Positions 24,860 through 32,705 of a DNA stretch of 58,170 nucleotides are shown here, in pieces. The notes beneath the pieces are model-generated. The model saw only the letters and a list, made by a program, of their open reading frames with translations, did no database searches and was not told where the DNA came from. Origin of the DNA: Rhizobiaceae bacterium (GTDB lineage: Bacteria > Pseudomonadota > Alphaproteobacteria > Rhizobiales > Rhizobiaceae); assembly GCA_019635715.1 (NCBI GenBank), contig JAHBYY010000020.1, positions 1-58,170 on the forward strand, read 5' to 3'. The translations under genes were made by a program, and so were the position numbers. Within the stretch, counting starts at the first letter, position 1, and each line of letters opens with the position of its first letter.

Positions 24860-27823
24860 ATGAAAAAGGGCGATCATCTCTTCCTCGTCGACGGCTCCGG
24901 CTACATCTTCCGGGCCTACCACGCGCTGCCGCCGCTGACCCGCAAATCCGACGGCCTGCCGGTCGGCGCGGTGTCCGGCTTCTGCAACATGCTGTGGAAG
25001 CTGATGCAGGACGCCCGCAACACCGATGTCGGCGTCACGCCCACGCATTTCGCGGTGATCTTCGACTATTCCTCGAAGACGTTCCGCAACGAGCTCTATG
25101 CCGATTACAAGGCCAACCGGTCGGCGCCGCCGGAGGACCTGATCCCGCAGTTCGGGCTGATCCGCCAGGCGACGCGCGCCTTCGACCTGCCCTGCCTCGA
25201 AATGGAAGGCTATGAGGCCGACGATCTGATCGCCACCTATTGCCGGCTGGCCCGAGAGGCGGGCGGCGACACCACCATCATCTCCTCCGACAAGGATTTG
25301 ATGCAGCTCGTCGGAGAGACGGTGTCGATGTACGACCCGATGAAGGACAAGGAGATCCGGATCCCCGAAGTCATCGAGAAATGGGGCGTGCCGCCGGAGA
25401 AGATGATCGACCTGCAAGCGCTCACCGGCGACTCGGTCGACAATGTTCCGGGCGTGCCGGGCATCGGCCCGAAGACGGCGGCGCAGCTCCTGGAGCAATT
25501 CGGCGACCTCGACACGCTGCTGGCCCGCGCCGGCGAGATCAAGCAGGACAAGCGCCGCCAGTCGATCATCGACAATGCCGACAAGGCGCGCATTTCGCGC
25601 GACCTGGTGCGGCTGAAGACCGACGTGCCGGTGACCGAAGGACTCGGCGAGCTGGTTCTGCAGCCGCCCAACGGCCCGAAGCTGATCGGCTTCCTCAAGG
25701 CGATGGAGTTCACCACGCTGACGCGCCGCGTCGCCGAGGCAAGCGGCACCGATGCCAGCGAGGTCGAGACAATCGCCATTGCGGTCGAGGGCGCCGAGGC
25801 GCACGGGCCCGACGTCGGTTCGACCGGACCGGCGCGGACCACTCCCGCAGCGCGTGCGCCGGAGCCGGATGCGGCGCGCGGCGCGGCGCCGACCGGCGAG
25901 AACCCGGTCTATGGCGCAGGCGTGACCGTGGAGGCGTTCGCCGCCGAACGCGCCAGCCAGGCAGGCAGCGACAAGATCGACCAGGGCGGCTATGCCCGCA
26001 TCCGCGATCTGGCGACCCTGGAGCGCTGGCTGGCGGAGGCCTCCGAGACCGGCCACCTGGCGTTCCGCGTCGAGGGCACCTCGCTCGATCCGATGCGGGC
26101 CGAGATCGCCGGGCTCGCCCTGGCGACCGGTGCCGGCAAGGCGGCCTATCTGCCGCTCGCGCACAGGACCGGCACGGACCTCCTGGCGAGCGGTCCGGTC
26201 GACGGCCAGATGAGCCTCGACACGGCGCTGGCCGCGCTGAAGCCGGTGCTGAGCGACCCGTCGCTGCTCAAGATCGGCCACAACATCAAGCATGACTGGC
26301 TGGTCCTGCACCGCCACGGCATCGACGTGACGCCGTTCGACGACACGCTGCTGATGTCCTATGTCTGCGACGGCGGCACGTCGGGCGGCCACGACCTCGC
26401 AACGCTCGCCGAAAAGTGGCTCGGCCATGCGGTCATTCCGTTCAAGGACCTGGTCGGTTCGGGCAAGAAGCTGGTCACCTTCGACCTGGTCGATATCGAG
26501 CGCGCGGCCGTCTATTCGGCCGAGGGCGTCGACATCGCGCTCAGGCTCTGGCGCGTGCTGAAGCCACGCATGGTCACCCGCAGCGTCGTCTCGGTCTATG
26601 AGCGGCTCGAACGGCCGCTCGTTCCTGTGCTGGCACGCATGGAGGAGCGCGGCATCCTGGTCGACCGCCAGATGCTGAGCCGCCTGTCCGGTGAGTTCGC
26701 GCAGCGCGCCGCCGCCCTCGAGGAGGCGGTCTACCAGGCGGCGGGCGAGAAATTCACCATCGGCTCGCCGAAGCAGCTCGGCGACATCCTGTTCGGCAAG
26801 ATGCAGATCCCCGGCGGCGAGAAGACCAAGTCCGGCCAATGGTCGACCACCGCGCAGAAGCTGGAGGAACTGGCGGCCGAAGGCTACGAGCTGCCGCGGC
26901 GCATCGTCGACTGGCGCCAGCTCACCAAGCTGAAATCGACCTATACGGACGCGCTGCCGGAATACATCCACCCCGAGACGAAGCGTCTGCATACCTCCTA
27001 CGCGATGGCCTCGACGCCGACCGGACGCATCTCCTCGTCCGAGCCGAACCTGCAGAACATTCCGATCCGCACGGCGGAGGGACGGCGCATCCGCACCGCC
27101 TTCATCGCGGAGAAGGGCAACAAGCTGGTCTCGGCCGACTATTCGCAGATCGAACTGCGCGTGCTGGCCCACATCGCCGACATCCCGCAACTGCGCCAGG
27201 CCTTCGCCGACGGCGTCGACATCCATGCGATGACAGCCTCGGAAATGTTCGGCGTGCCGGTCCAGGGCATGCCGTCGGAGGTTCGCCGCCGCGCCAAGGC
27301 GATCAATTTCGGCATCATTTACGGCATCTCGGCCTTCGGGCTGGCCAACCAGTTGTCGATCGAGCGGTCCGAAGCCGGCGACTATATCAAGAAATATTTC
27401 GAGCGCTTCCCCGGCATCCGCGACTACATGGACGGAAGCAAGCAGATGGCCCGCGACAGGGGCTATGTCGAGACGATCTTCGGGCGGCGCATCCACTATC
27501 CGGAGATCCGCTCGTCGAACCCGTCGATCCGCGCCTTCAACGAACGCGCCTCGATCAACGCGCCGATCCAGGGATCGGCGGCCGACATCATCCGGCGCGC
27601 CATGATCCGCATGGACGGCGCGCTGCAGACGGCCCGGCTCTCGGCGCGCATGCTGCTGCAGGTCCATGACGAGCTGATCTTCGAGACCGACGAGGCCGAG
27701 GTCGAGGCGACGCTGCCGGTCATCCGCCGCGTCATGGAAGACGCGGCCATGCCGGCCGTGTCGCTCGCCGTGCCTCTGCAAGTGGACGCGCGCGCCGCCG
27801 ACAACTGGGACGAGGCGCATTGA
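24860..27823 (+). CDS. polA: DNA polymerase I, proofreading site degenerate
   Basis: A 987-residue DNA polymerase I for Okazaki-fragment maturation and repair. The 5'-nuclease domain (about 1-290; LFLVDGSGYIFRAYHALPPL, GYEADDLIATY, DSVDNVPGVPGIGPKTA) and the polymerase domain (about 600-987; DYSQIELRVLAHIADI, RRRAKAINFGIIYGISAFGL, QVHDELIFE) are intact. The 3'-5' exonuclease domain is present (about 385-590), but two of its metal-binding acids are changed. The DxE motif reads FRVEG (R403 in place of Asp; E405 kept), and the YxxxD motif reads YSAEG (G556 in place of Asp); D479 remains. Proofreading is therefore probably weak or lost. The start is the ATG at 24860 (MKKGDHLFLVDG); the frame is open upstream. 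Confidence 0.97.
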   Translation: MKKGDHLFLVDGSGYIFRAYHALPPLTRKSDGLPVGAVSGFCNMLWKLMQDARNTDVGVTPTHFAVIFDYSSKTFRNELYADYKANRSAPPEDLIPQFGLIRQATRAFDLPCLEMEGYEADDLIATYCRLAREAGGDTTIISSDKDLMQLVGETVSMYDPMKDKEIRIPEVIEKWGVPPEKMIDLQALTGDSVDNVPGVPGIGPKTAAQLLEQFGDLDTLLARAGEIKQDKRRQSIIDNADKARISRDLVRLKTDVPVTEGLGELVLQPPNGPKLIGFLKAMEFTTLTRRVAEASGTDASEVETIAIAVEGAEAHGPDVGSTGPARTTPAARAPEPDAARGAAPTGENPVYGAGVTVEAFAAERASQAGSDKIDQGGYARIRDLATLERWLAEASETGHLAFRVEGTSLDPMRAEIAGLALATGAGKAAYLPLAHRTGTDLLASGPVDGQMSLDTALAALKPVLSDPSLLKIGHNIKHDWLVLHRHGIDVTPFDDTLLMSYVCDGGTSGGHDLATLAEKWLGHAVIPFKDLVGSGKKLVTFDLVDIERAAVYSAEGVDIALRLWRVLKPRMVTRSVVSVYERLERPLVPVLARMEERGILVDRQMLSRLSGEFAQRAAALEEAVYQAAGEKFTIGSPKQLGDILFGKMQIPGGEKTKSGQWSTTAQKLEELAAEGYELPRRIVDWRQLTKLKSTYTDALPEYIHPETKRLHTSYAMASTPTGRISSSEPNLQNIPIRTAEGRRIRTAFIAEKGNKLVSADYSQIELRVLAHIADIPQLRQAFADGVDIHAMTASEMFGVPVQGMPSEVRRRAKAINFGIIYGISAFGLANQLSIERSEAGDYIKKYFERFPGIRDYMDGSKQMARDRGYVETIFGRRIHYPEIRSSNPSIRAFNERASINAPIQGSAADIIRRAMIRMDGALQTARLSARMLLQVHDELIFETDEAEVEATLPVIRRVMEDAAMPAVSLAVPLQVDARAADNWDEAH

Positions 27824-27824
27824 G

Positions 27825-28439
27825 GTGAGCGTCGACCCGGGCGTGCTCGCCTCGTTCGCGCTGACGTCCCTGCTGATCGAGCTGACGCCGGGTCCCAACA
27901 TGACCTATCTGGCCCTCGTCGCCGCCAGCGAAGGCCGGCGCGCAGGCTTCGCCACCGTGGCGGGCGTGGCTTTCGGACTGGCGATCATCGGCGCGATCGC
28001 CGCCTTCGGCGTGGCGGAGATCGTCCAGGCCTCTCCTTCACTGTACGAGGGTCTTAGATGGGCGGGCGTGGCGTTCCTGCTCTACCTCGCCTGGGAGGGC
28101 TGGACGGCCGGCACGGATGTCGTCTCGGCTGGAAGCGGGAGCGGCCGCTATTTCGGCCGAGGCCTGATGACCAATCTGCTCAATCCCAAGGCCGCTGTAT
28201 TCTACGTCGCAGTCCTGCCGACCTTCCTGGCCGACGACCGCCCGGCCCTGCCGCAGACGATCGTGCTCACCGCGATCTATGTCGCGGTCGCGACCTTCGT
28301 GCATACCGGAATTGTCGTGCTTGCCGGCGCACTCGAACCCCTGCTCACCGATCCGCGCCGCGAGACGCTGGCGCGCCGCGTCCTTTCGCTGCTCCTGGCA
28401 GCGGTGGCGCTCTGGTTTGGGTGGTCGACGGCGCGGTAG
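27825..28439 (+). CDS. LysE/RhtB-family amino-acid exporter
   Basis: A 204-residue inner-membrane protein with about six hydrophobic segments. The family signature LLIELTPGPNMTYLALVAAS lies at the N-terminus, followed by RRAGFATVAGVAFG and MTNLLNPKAAVFYVAVLPTF. These transporters export amino acids or related small metabolites by exchange with protons. The start is a GTG at 27825, one base after the polA stop codon (TGAG-GTG), so it is translationally tied to polA. It ends three bases before the converging Zur-like gene. The substrate cannot be deduced. Confidence 0.9.
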   Translation: MSVDPGVLASFALTSLLIELTPGPNMTYLALVAASEGRRAGFATVAGVAFGLAIIGAIAAFGVAEIVQASPSLYEGLRWAGVAFLLYLAWEGWTAGTDVVSAGSGSGRYFGRGLMTNLLNPKAAVFYVAVLPTFLADDRPALPQTIVLTAIYVAVATFVHTGIVVLAGALEPLLTDPRRETLARRVLSLLLAAVALWFGWSTAR

Positions 28440-28442
28440 GCT

Positions 28443-28844
28443 TCAGCCCTTGTCGCTGCATCCCGCGCAGATGCCGCGGAACTCGATGACCGCCTTCTTG
28501 GCCGAGAAGCCGGTCGCGGCGATCCAGTCGGACAGCCGGTGCGCCATGTCGTCGTCGGCGAACTCGTCGACCCGGCCGCACGCGTCGCAGATGGCGAAGG
28601 CGGTCATGGCGTGGCTGTGGTCGTGCTCGCCGCAGCAGGCGACGAAGGCGTTCATGCTCTCCAGCCGATGCACCAGCCCCGCCCCGATCAACCCGTCGAG
28701 CGCGCGATAGACCTGCAGCGGCGCGCGAAAACCGTCGTCGCGCAGCCGGTCGAGCAGCGCATAGGCGCTGAGCGGTCCGGCCGCCGCCTCCAGCCGCTCC
28801 AGCACCTTCGACTGGTTCTTCGTCAAACTGTCGCGCGTCGCCAT
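28443..28844 (-). CDS. zur: Fur-family regulator, Zur-like
   Basis: A 133-residue Fur-superfamily repressor. The N-terminal winged helix runs from SLTKNQSKVLERLEAAAGPL through APLQVYRALDGLIGAGLVHR. The metal site follows: CCGEHDHSHAMTAFAICDACG, with the structural-zinc CDAC pair and a second pair CAGC near the C-terminus (GICAGCSDKG). The HDHSH cluster and short length favour the zinc sensor Zur over Fur, though this is not certain. Start chosen at the ATG ending at 28844 (MATRDSLTKNQ). No zinc transporter genes are adjacent, and no Zur box was recognised in the 235-base gap upstream. Confidence 0.82.
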   Translation of the reverse strand: MATRDSLTKNQSKVLERLEAAAGPLSAYALLDRLRDDGFRAPLQVYRALDGLIGAGLVHRLESMNAFVACCGEHDHSHAMTAFAICDACGRVDEFADDDMAHRLSDWIAATGFSAKKAVIEFRGICAGCSDKG

Positions 28845-29080
28845 CGCACCGCCATGTCGGTCCTCGCCCGGCTGATCCGCAGCCGGGCCTGTCCGTACAT
28901 AGCGGCTCGGGCCGGCAAATTCCACCGAGCGAGGGCCCCGGCCTCGACAACCGTCAAGCAAAGGTGCGGTTCTACACGATTATTTGAGGTTGATCGCAAA
29001 TCCACCATCCCGAATACTGCCAAAGTCCTGCCCGCACATGCCGCGCGGGCAAGGAAGCAGGGCTTGGGAGACAGACTGAC

Positions 29081-31291
29081 ATGATACTTCTGACGAGACG
29101 GGGCGTGCTGGCCGGCACGACGGCGCTGGCGGCCGCGGGGTTGATCCGGGTTCGCGGGGCCGCGGCGACGGAGCGGACCAACCATGCGCTGCTGGTCGCC
29201 TGCACGGCCTATCCGAACCTCCCGCCAAAGGTGGCGCTGATCGGTCCGAACCATGATGCGGTTCTGGTCAGGGAATATCTGCTGACGCGGGCGCCCGTGC
29301 CGTTCAAGGCAGAGAATGTGACGCTGCTGGGTGACGATATAGACGGCGCTTCCGCGTCGCCCACCCACGAGAACATCAAGGCGGCTCTGAAATCGATCGC
29401 CGACAAGGCGGTGCAGGGCGATTTCGTCTATCTTCACCTGTCGGGCCACGGCGCCCAGCAGCCGGAGACCCGGACCGGCAACGAGACCGACGGCCTCGAC
29501 GAGATCTTCCTGCCTTCCGATACCGGCAAATGGGCCGACCGCAGCAAGGGCGTGCCCAACGCGCTGGTCGACGACGATGTCGGCGGGGCGCTCGACGCCA
29601 TCCGCGCCAAGGGCGCCTTCGTCTGGACGATCTTCGACTGCTGCCACTCCGGCTCGGCGACGCGCGCCGCACCGATCGGCGAGGATCTGGTCGCCGAACG
29701 CAAGGTCGAATTCGCCGATCTGGTCGACGACAGCGTCAGGCAGGAGGGCGAGCGCGCCTATGCGCAGGCGATCGCCGCGAACGCGTCGCGCGACGTCGGC
29801 GGCTCGTCCGAACCCCAGCAGCGCAAGGCCGCCTTCACGGTCGAGCCGACCGGTGCGGCCTCGATCGCCAAGGGGGGCCTCGTCGCCTTCTTCGCGGCCC
29901 AGACGATCGAGACGACGCCCGAGATGCCGCTGCCGAAGGGCGCCGAGGACGCTGTGAAGTACGGGCTCTTCACCTACACGATCTTCTCAAAACTGGCCGA
30001 GAACCCCAATGTCACCTACCGGCAGCTCGGCCATGCGGTGCTGCAGCAATATTCCGCCGATTCGCGGCAGCGGCCGACGCCGCTGTTCGAAGGCGAGCTC
30101 GATGCCCGCGTCTTCGGCACGGAAAAGCTCGACATGGTCATGCAATGGCCGCTGGAGGTGAAGAATGGCGCGGCGACCCTGCCGGCCGGCCAGTTGCACC
30201 GGCTGAGCAAGGGCACCAAGCTGGCCATCCTGCCCTCCCCAACGTCGGACCTCGACAAGACGGTGGGCTATGTCGAGGTCCAGTCGGCGAAGAGCCTGTC
30301 GAGCAAGGTCGCTCCCGTCGCCTTCGGCGACAAGCCGGCGCTCGCCGTCGACCAGTTTCCGGCCAACGCCTATGCGCGGCTCGCCGAGGTGGCGATCGAT
30401 TTCGCCCTCAAGGTGGCGCGGCCCGGGCCGGCGGACGGCCTCACCGAGGAGGTCGCGCTGGTCAATTCCGTGCTCGACGAGGTCGCCGCCGATCCGAAAC
30501 GGAAATTCAACGCCGCCTTCGTCGAGCCGGGCGCGGAGGCCGATCTGCGGCTCGCCGTGCTGCGCGAAAGCGATGTTCCCGGCGCGCCGGCCGATGCGCT
30601 GAAATCGGCGGCGCTGTTCTTCCTGCCGCCATCGGGCGACCTGACCTTCGCCGACGGCCAGAAGCCGCCGCTGGTGGCCATCGACGCCGGCAACCGCGAC
30701 AAGCTGGTGAAGGGCGCGACGGAGAACCTGATCAAGATCTTCCGGGCCTCCAGCCTGTCGCGGCTCGCCGCCGCCTCCGACTATCCGGCCGACCAGGTCA
30801 GCGTCGGCTTCAAGATCCGCCGCGTCGCCACCGACACGTTCGAGGCCTTGGACGGAGCGTCGGTGCCGTTCGTCAATCCGGGCGACGAGGTGCATATCGA
30901 GGCGCAGAACCTGTCTACCTCGATCGTCGACATCAACGTCCTCTATGTCGGCAGCGACTACTCGATCACCCATATCGACGCGCAGCGCCTGGTGCAGGGC
31001 GCCAAGGTCGACGAGGGCCTGCTTGCCTTCACCGATTCCAGCTTCGGCATGGAGCGGATGATCGCCGTGCTGACAGAAGCGCCGGCGCAGAGCGAGATCG
31101 AGGATCTGAGCTTCCTGCAGCAGGAGGGCGTGCCGCCCGCCACGCGCGGTCCGGGGGTCGGCGATTTCTCGACCATCTTCACCGATATCGGCCTGGCGCC
31201 CGGGACGCGTTCGGCGATGAAGCTCAGCGACAAGGGCGGGCAGAAGGGCGCGGTGATGATCTTCCAACTGGAAACGGTGCCCAAGTCCTGA
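29081..31291 (+). CDS. Tat-exported caspase-like (peptidase C14) protein
   Basis: A 736-residue protein. Residues 1-30 form a twin-arginine type signal (LTRRGVLAGTTALAAAGLI), so it should act in the periplasm. The caspase-fold domain covers about 33-330, with the catalytic dyad H123 (LHLSGHGAQ) and C188 (FDCCHSGSATR), the metacaspase-like Cys-His-Ser-Gly pattern. Metacaspases cut after Arg or Lys. The C-terminal 400 residues are unassigned but contain a beta-rich DUF4384-like region (VGFKIRRVATDTF, LSTSIVDINVLYVGSDYSIT). A GGGAG site precedes the ATG at 29081. It is followed by a perfect 32-bp inverted repeat and then by a run of exported or membrane proteins, including a second caspase-like protein at 32706. 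Confidence 0.9.
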   Translation: MILLTRRGVLAGTTALAAAGLIRVRGAAATERTNHALLVACTAYPNLPPKVALIGPNHDAVLVREYLLTRAPVPFKAENVTLLGDDIDGASASPTHENIKAALKSIADKAVQGDFVYLHLSGHGAQQPETRTGNETDGLDEIFLPSDTGKWADRSKGVPNALVDDDVGGALDAIRAKGAFVWTIFDCCHSGSATRAAPIGEDLVAERKVEFADLVDDSVRQEGERAYAQAIAANASRDVGGSSEPQQRKAAFTVEPTGAASIAKGGLVAFFAAQTIETTPEMPLPKGAEDAVKYGLFTYTIFSKLAENPNVTYRQLGHAVLQQYSADSRQRPTPLFEGELDARVFGTEKLDMVMQWPLEVKNGAATLPAGQLHRLSKGTKLAILPSPTSDLDKTVGYVEVQSAKSLSSKVAPVAFGDKPALAVDQFPANAYARLAEVAIDFALKVARPGPADGLTEEVALVNSVLDEVAADPKRKFNAAFVEPGAEADLRLAVLRESDVPGAPADALKSAALFFLPPSGDLTFADGQKPPLVAIDAGNRDKLVKGATENLIKIFRASSLSRLAAASDYPADQVSVGFKIRRVATDTFEALDGASVPFVNPGDEVHIEAQNLSTSIVDINVLYVGSDYSITHIDAQRLVQGAKVDEGLLAFTDSSFGMERMIAVLTEAPAQSEIEDLSFLQQEGVPPATRGPGVGDFSTIFTDIGLAPGTRSAMKLSDKGGQKGAVMIFQLETVPKS

Positions 31292-31294
31292 TCC

Positions 31295-31457
31295 GGAGCG
31301 AGATGAGGCTGGATTGAACCATTCTGCCGGTGATGGTTTGGGGCAAGGTCGAGGGCTTCTGCGCGGTCGTACCGGCGGTACGACCTTCGCAACCCTTCTG
31401 GCGGTTCGCCGCATCGAACGTCAAACAGAATGGTTCAATCCAGCCTCATCTCGCTCC
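31295..31457. repeat. Inverted repeat with perfect 32-bp arms
   Basis: The arm at 31295-31326 (GGAGCGAGATGAGGCTGGAT and on to ACCATTCTG) is the exact reverse complement of 31426-31457. The 99-base centre contains a smaller hairpin (GGTCGTACC/GGTACGACC). There is no transposase. It has the form of a non-autonomous, MITE-like element or a rhizobial palindromic repeat. A degenerate single arm is at 21932-21962. The left arm starts four bases after the caspase stop codon. Confidence 0.9.
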
Positions 31458-31549
31458 AACGGCACGCTTGCGCCGCCGCAGTATTTGGTTGAACATTCGT
31501 GCCGACGATGGCGCGAACACAGCCGGCCGCGCCGGCGAGGGGTCATCTC

Positions 31550-31945
31550 ATGCGCAACATTCCCGCCCATATCCGTCGCCTCTCGGCCGCGGTCTGCGCG
31601 TTCGCCATGCTCTTGCCCGGCCTCGCCGCGGCGCAGGATGTCTGCGGCCTCTGCGACAGGCAGGTGGTGACCAATTCCGACCTCGCCGCCTGCTTCCTCA
31701 AGGAGTACGAGACGATCGCCTCCGGCGACGATCCCGTGGTGGTCGTCGACCTCAGCCAGTGCGAGGCCTCGCGCGCCCTGGCGGAGGCCTTGCCCTCACC
31801 GTTGCAGGGCGACCAGCCGGTGCTCGAGCCCGACTTCCAGTTCATGATCTCGCGGCTGCAACTGGCCTGCCTGAAACAGAAGCTGGAGGAGCCTGGCCTG
31901 GTGCTCGACCCCTTTGCCAAGATCGACCTCGACAGTTGCGGATGA
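31550..31945 (+). CDS. Small exported cysteine-rich protein of the caspase cluster
   Basis: A 131-residue protein of unknown function. Residues 1-29 are a Sec signal peptide (MRNIPAHIRRLSAAVCAFAM, then LLPGLAAAQ). The mature part has six cysteines: VCGLCDRQ, AACFLKEYE, SQCEASRA, LACLKQK and a final DSCG, suggesting disulfide bonds in the periplasm. The C-X2-C at the mature N-terminus could also be redox-active. A GAGGGG ribosome site precedes the ATG at 31550. Its stop overlaps the start of the membrane-protein gene at 31942 (ATGA), so the two are translationally coupled and may act together. No homologous family was recognised. Confidence 0.75.
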   Translation: MRNIPAHIRRLSAAVCAFAMLLPGLAAAQDVCGLCDRQVVTNSDLAACFLKEYETIASGDDPVVVVDLSQCEASRALAEALPSPLQGDQPVLEPDFQFMISRLQLACLKQKLEEPGLVLDPFAKIDLDSCG

Positions 31946-32676
31946 GCACCGAGCCGACCGCAAAGGCCGAGGCCGCCGCGCCAGGTCCCTCCGTCGTCCC
32001 GGCTCCGGCCGCCAGGAAGGCGACCCTGCCCGAGACGACCGAGGGGATGCCGTGGCCCAGCTCGCATGAGATCAAGAGGGAGAGCAATCCCTTCACCGAG
32101 CGCGACTGGCGAATGCTCGCCTACGCCTGGTCCGGGCTCGCCGTGCGCTTCGCCGTCATCTTCGCCGGCGCCTTCTCTGTCTACCAGTTTCTCGCGACGA
32201 CCGAGGAGAAGCGCGTCGAGCGGACGTTCCAGCTTCTGGAGACCTGGGAGAAGCCCGAATACCAGGAAGCGCAGTTGGCGGTTCGCGAGCGCATCGCCGA
32301 CCTGCTCAAGCGCTATCCCAGCCAGTTCGGCGCCAACCCGTCCCAGACGGAACTGGCCGTCTACATGGACCGCATCGGTCTCGCGGCGATGCGCGAGGAT
32401 GGCGGCGCGATGGCGCTGCCGGATTTCAAGAAGCGCTTCGATTCGCTCGTCTACTTCCTCAACCGCGTCGCGACCTGCGTCCAGGCGAACCAGTGCTCGC
32501 GGCAGGTGACCGACGACTACTTCCGCGACCTCTCCGTCACCTTCTGGAACTACTTCTCGAAATATGTCCGGCAGGTGCGGGCGTCCGGGTCCAGTACCTT
32601 CGCCGTGCCCGTCGAGGAATACGTCACCGGCCGCCGCCCGGACGTCTCCACCAGCCTCGGCTCCTCACGCTCCTGA
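31942..32676 (+). CDS. Single-span membrane protein of the caspase cluster
   Basis: A 244-residue protein. The N-terminal 50 residues are rich in Ala, Pro and Thr, probably cytoplasmic and disordered. One membrane segment follows at about 60-84 (LAYAWSGLAVRFAVIFAGAF, then SVYQFL), after which comes a helical, charged domain (TEEKRVERTFQLLETWEKPE, then RERIADLLKRYP) of the kind seen in DUF4760-like proteins. Two cysteines lie in VATCVQANQCSR. Function unknown. It starts within the stop codon of the small Cys-rich exported protein gene (ATGA overlap) and ends 29 bases before the WD40-caspase gene, so the three form one transcription unit. An anchor or scaffold role for the neighbouring proteins is conjecture. 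Confidence 0.75.
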   Translation: MSTEPTAKAEAAAPGPSVVPAPAARKATLPETTEGMPWPSSHEIKRESNPFTERDWRMLAYAWSGLAVRFAVIFAGAFSVYQFLATTEEKRVERTFQLLETWEKPEYQEAQLAVRERIADLLKRYPSQFGANPSQTELAVYMDRIGLAAMREDGGAMALPDFKKRFDSLVYFLNRVATCVQANQCSRQVTDDYFRDLSVTFWNYFSKYVRQVRASGSSTFAVPVEEYVTGRRPDVSTSLGSSRS

Positions 32677-32705
32677 CCTCGCGGCGGCAGGCAGAATTTC
32701 CGGAC

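Noticed and set aside
24845-27901. Minus-strand open frame of 1018 codons opposite polA
   Set aside because: Composition typical of antisense to a GC-rich gene; all conserved motifs are on the plus strand (polA).
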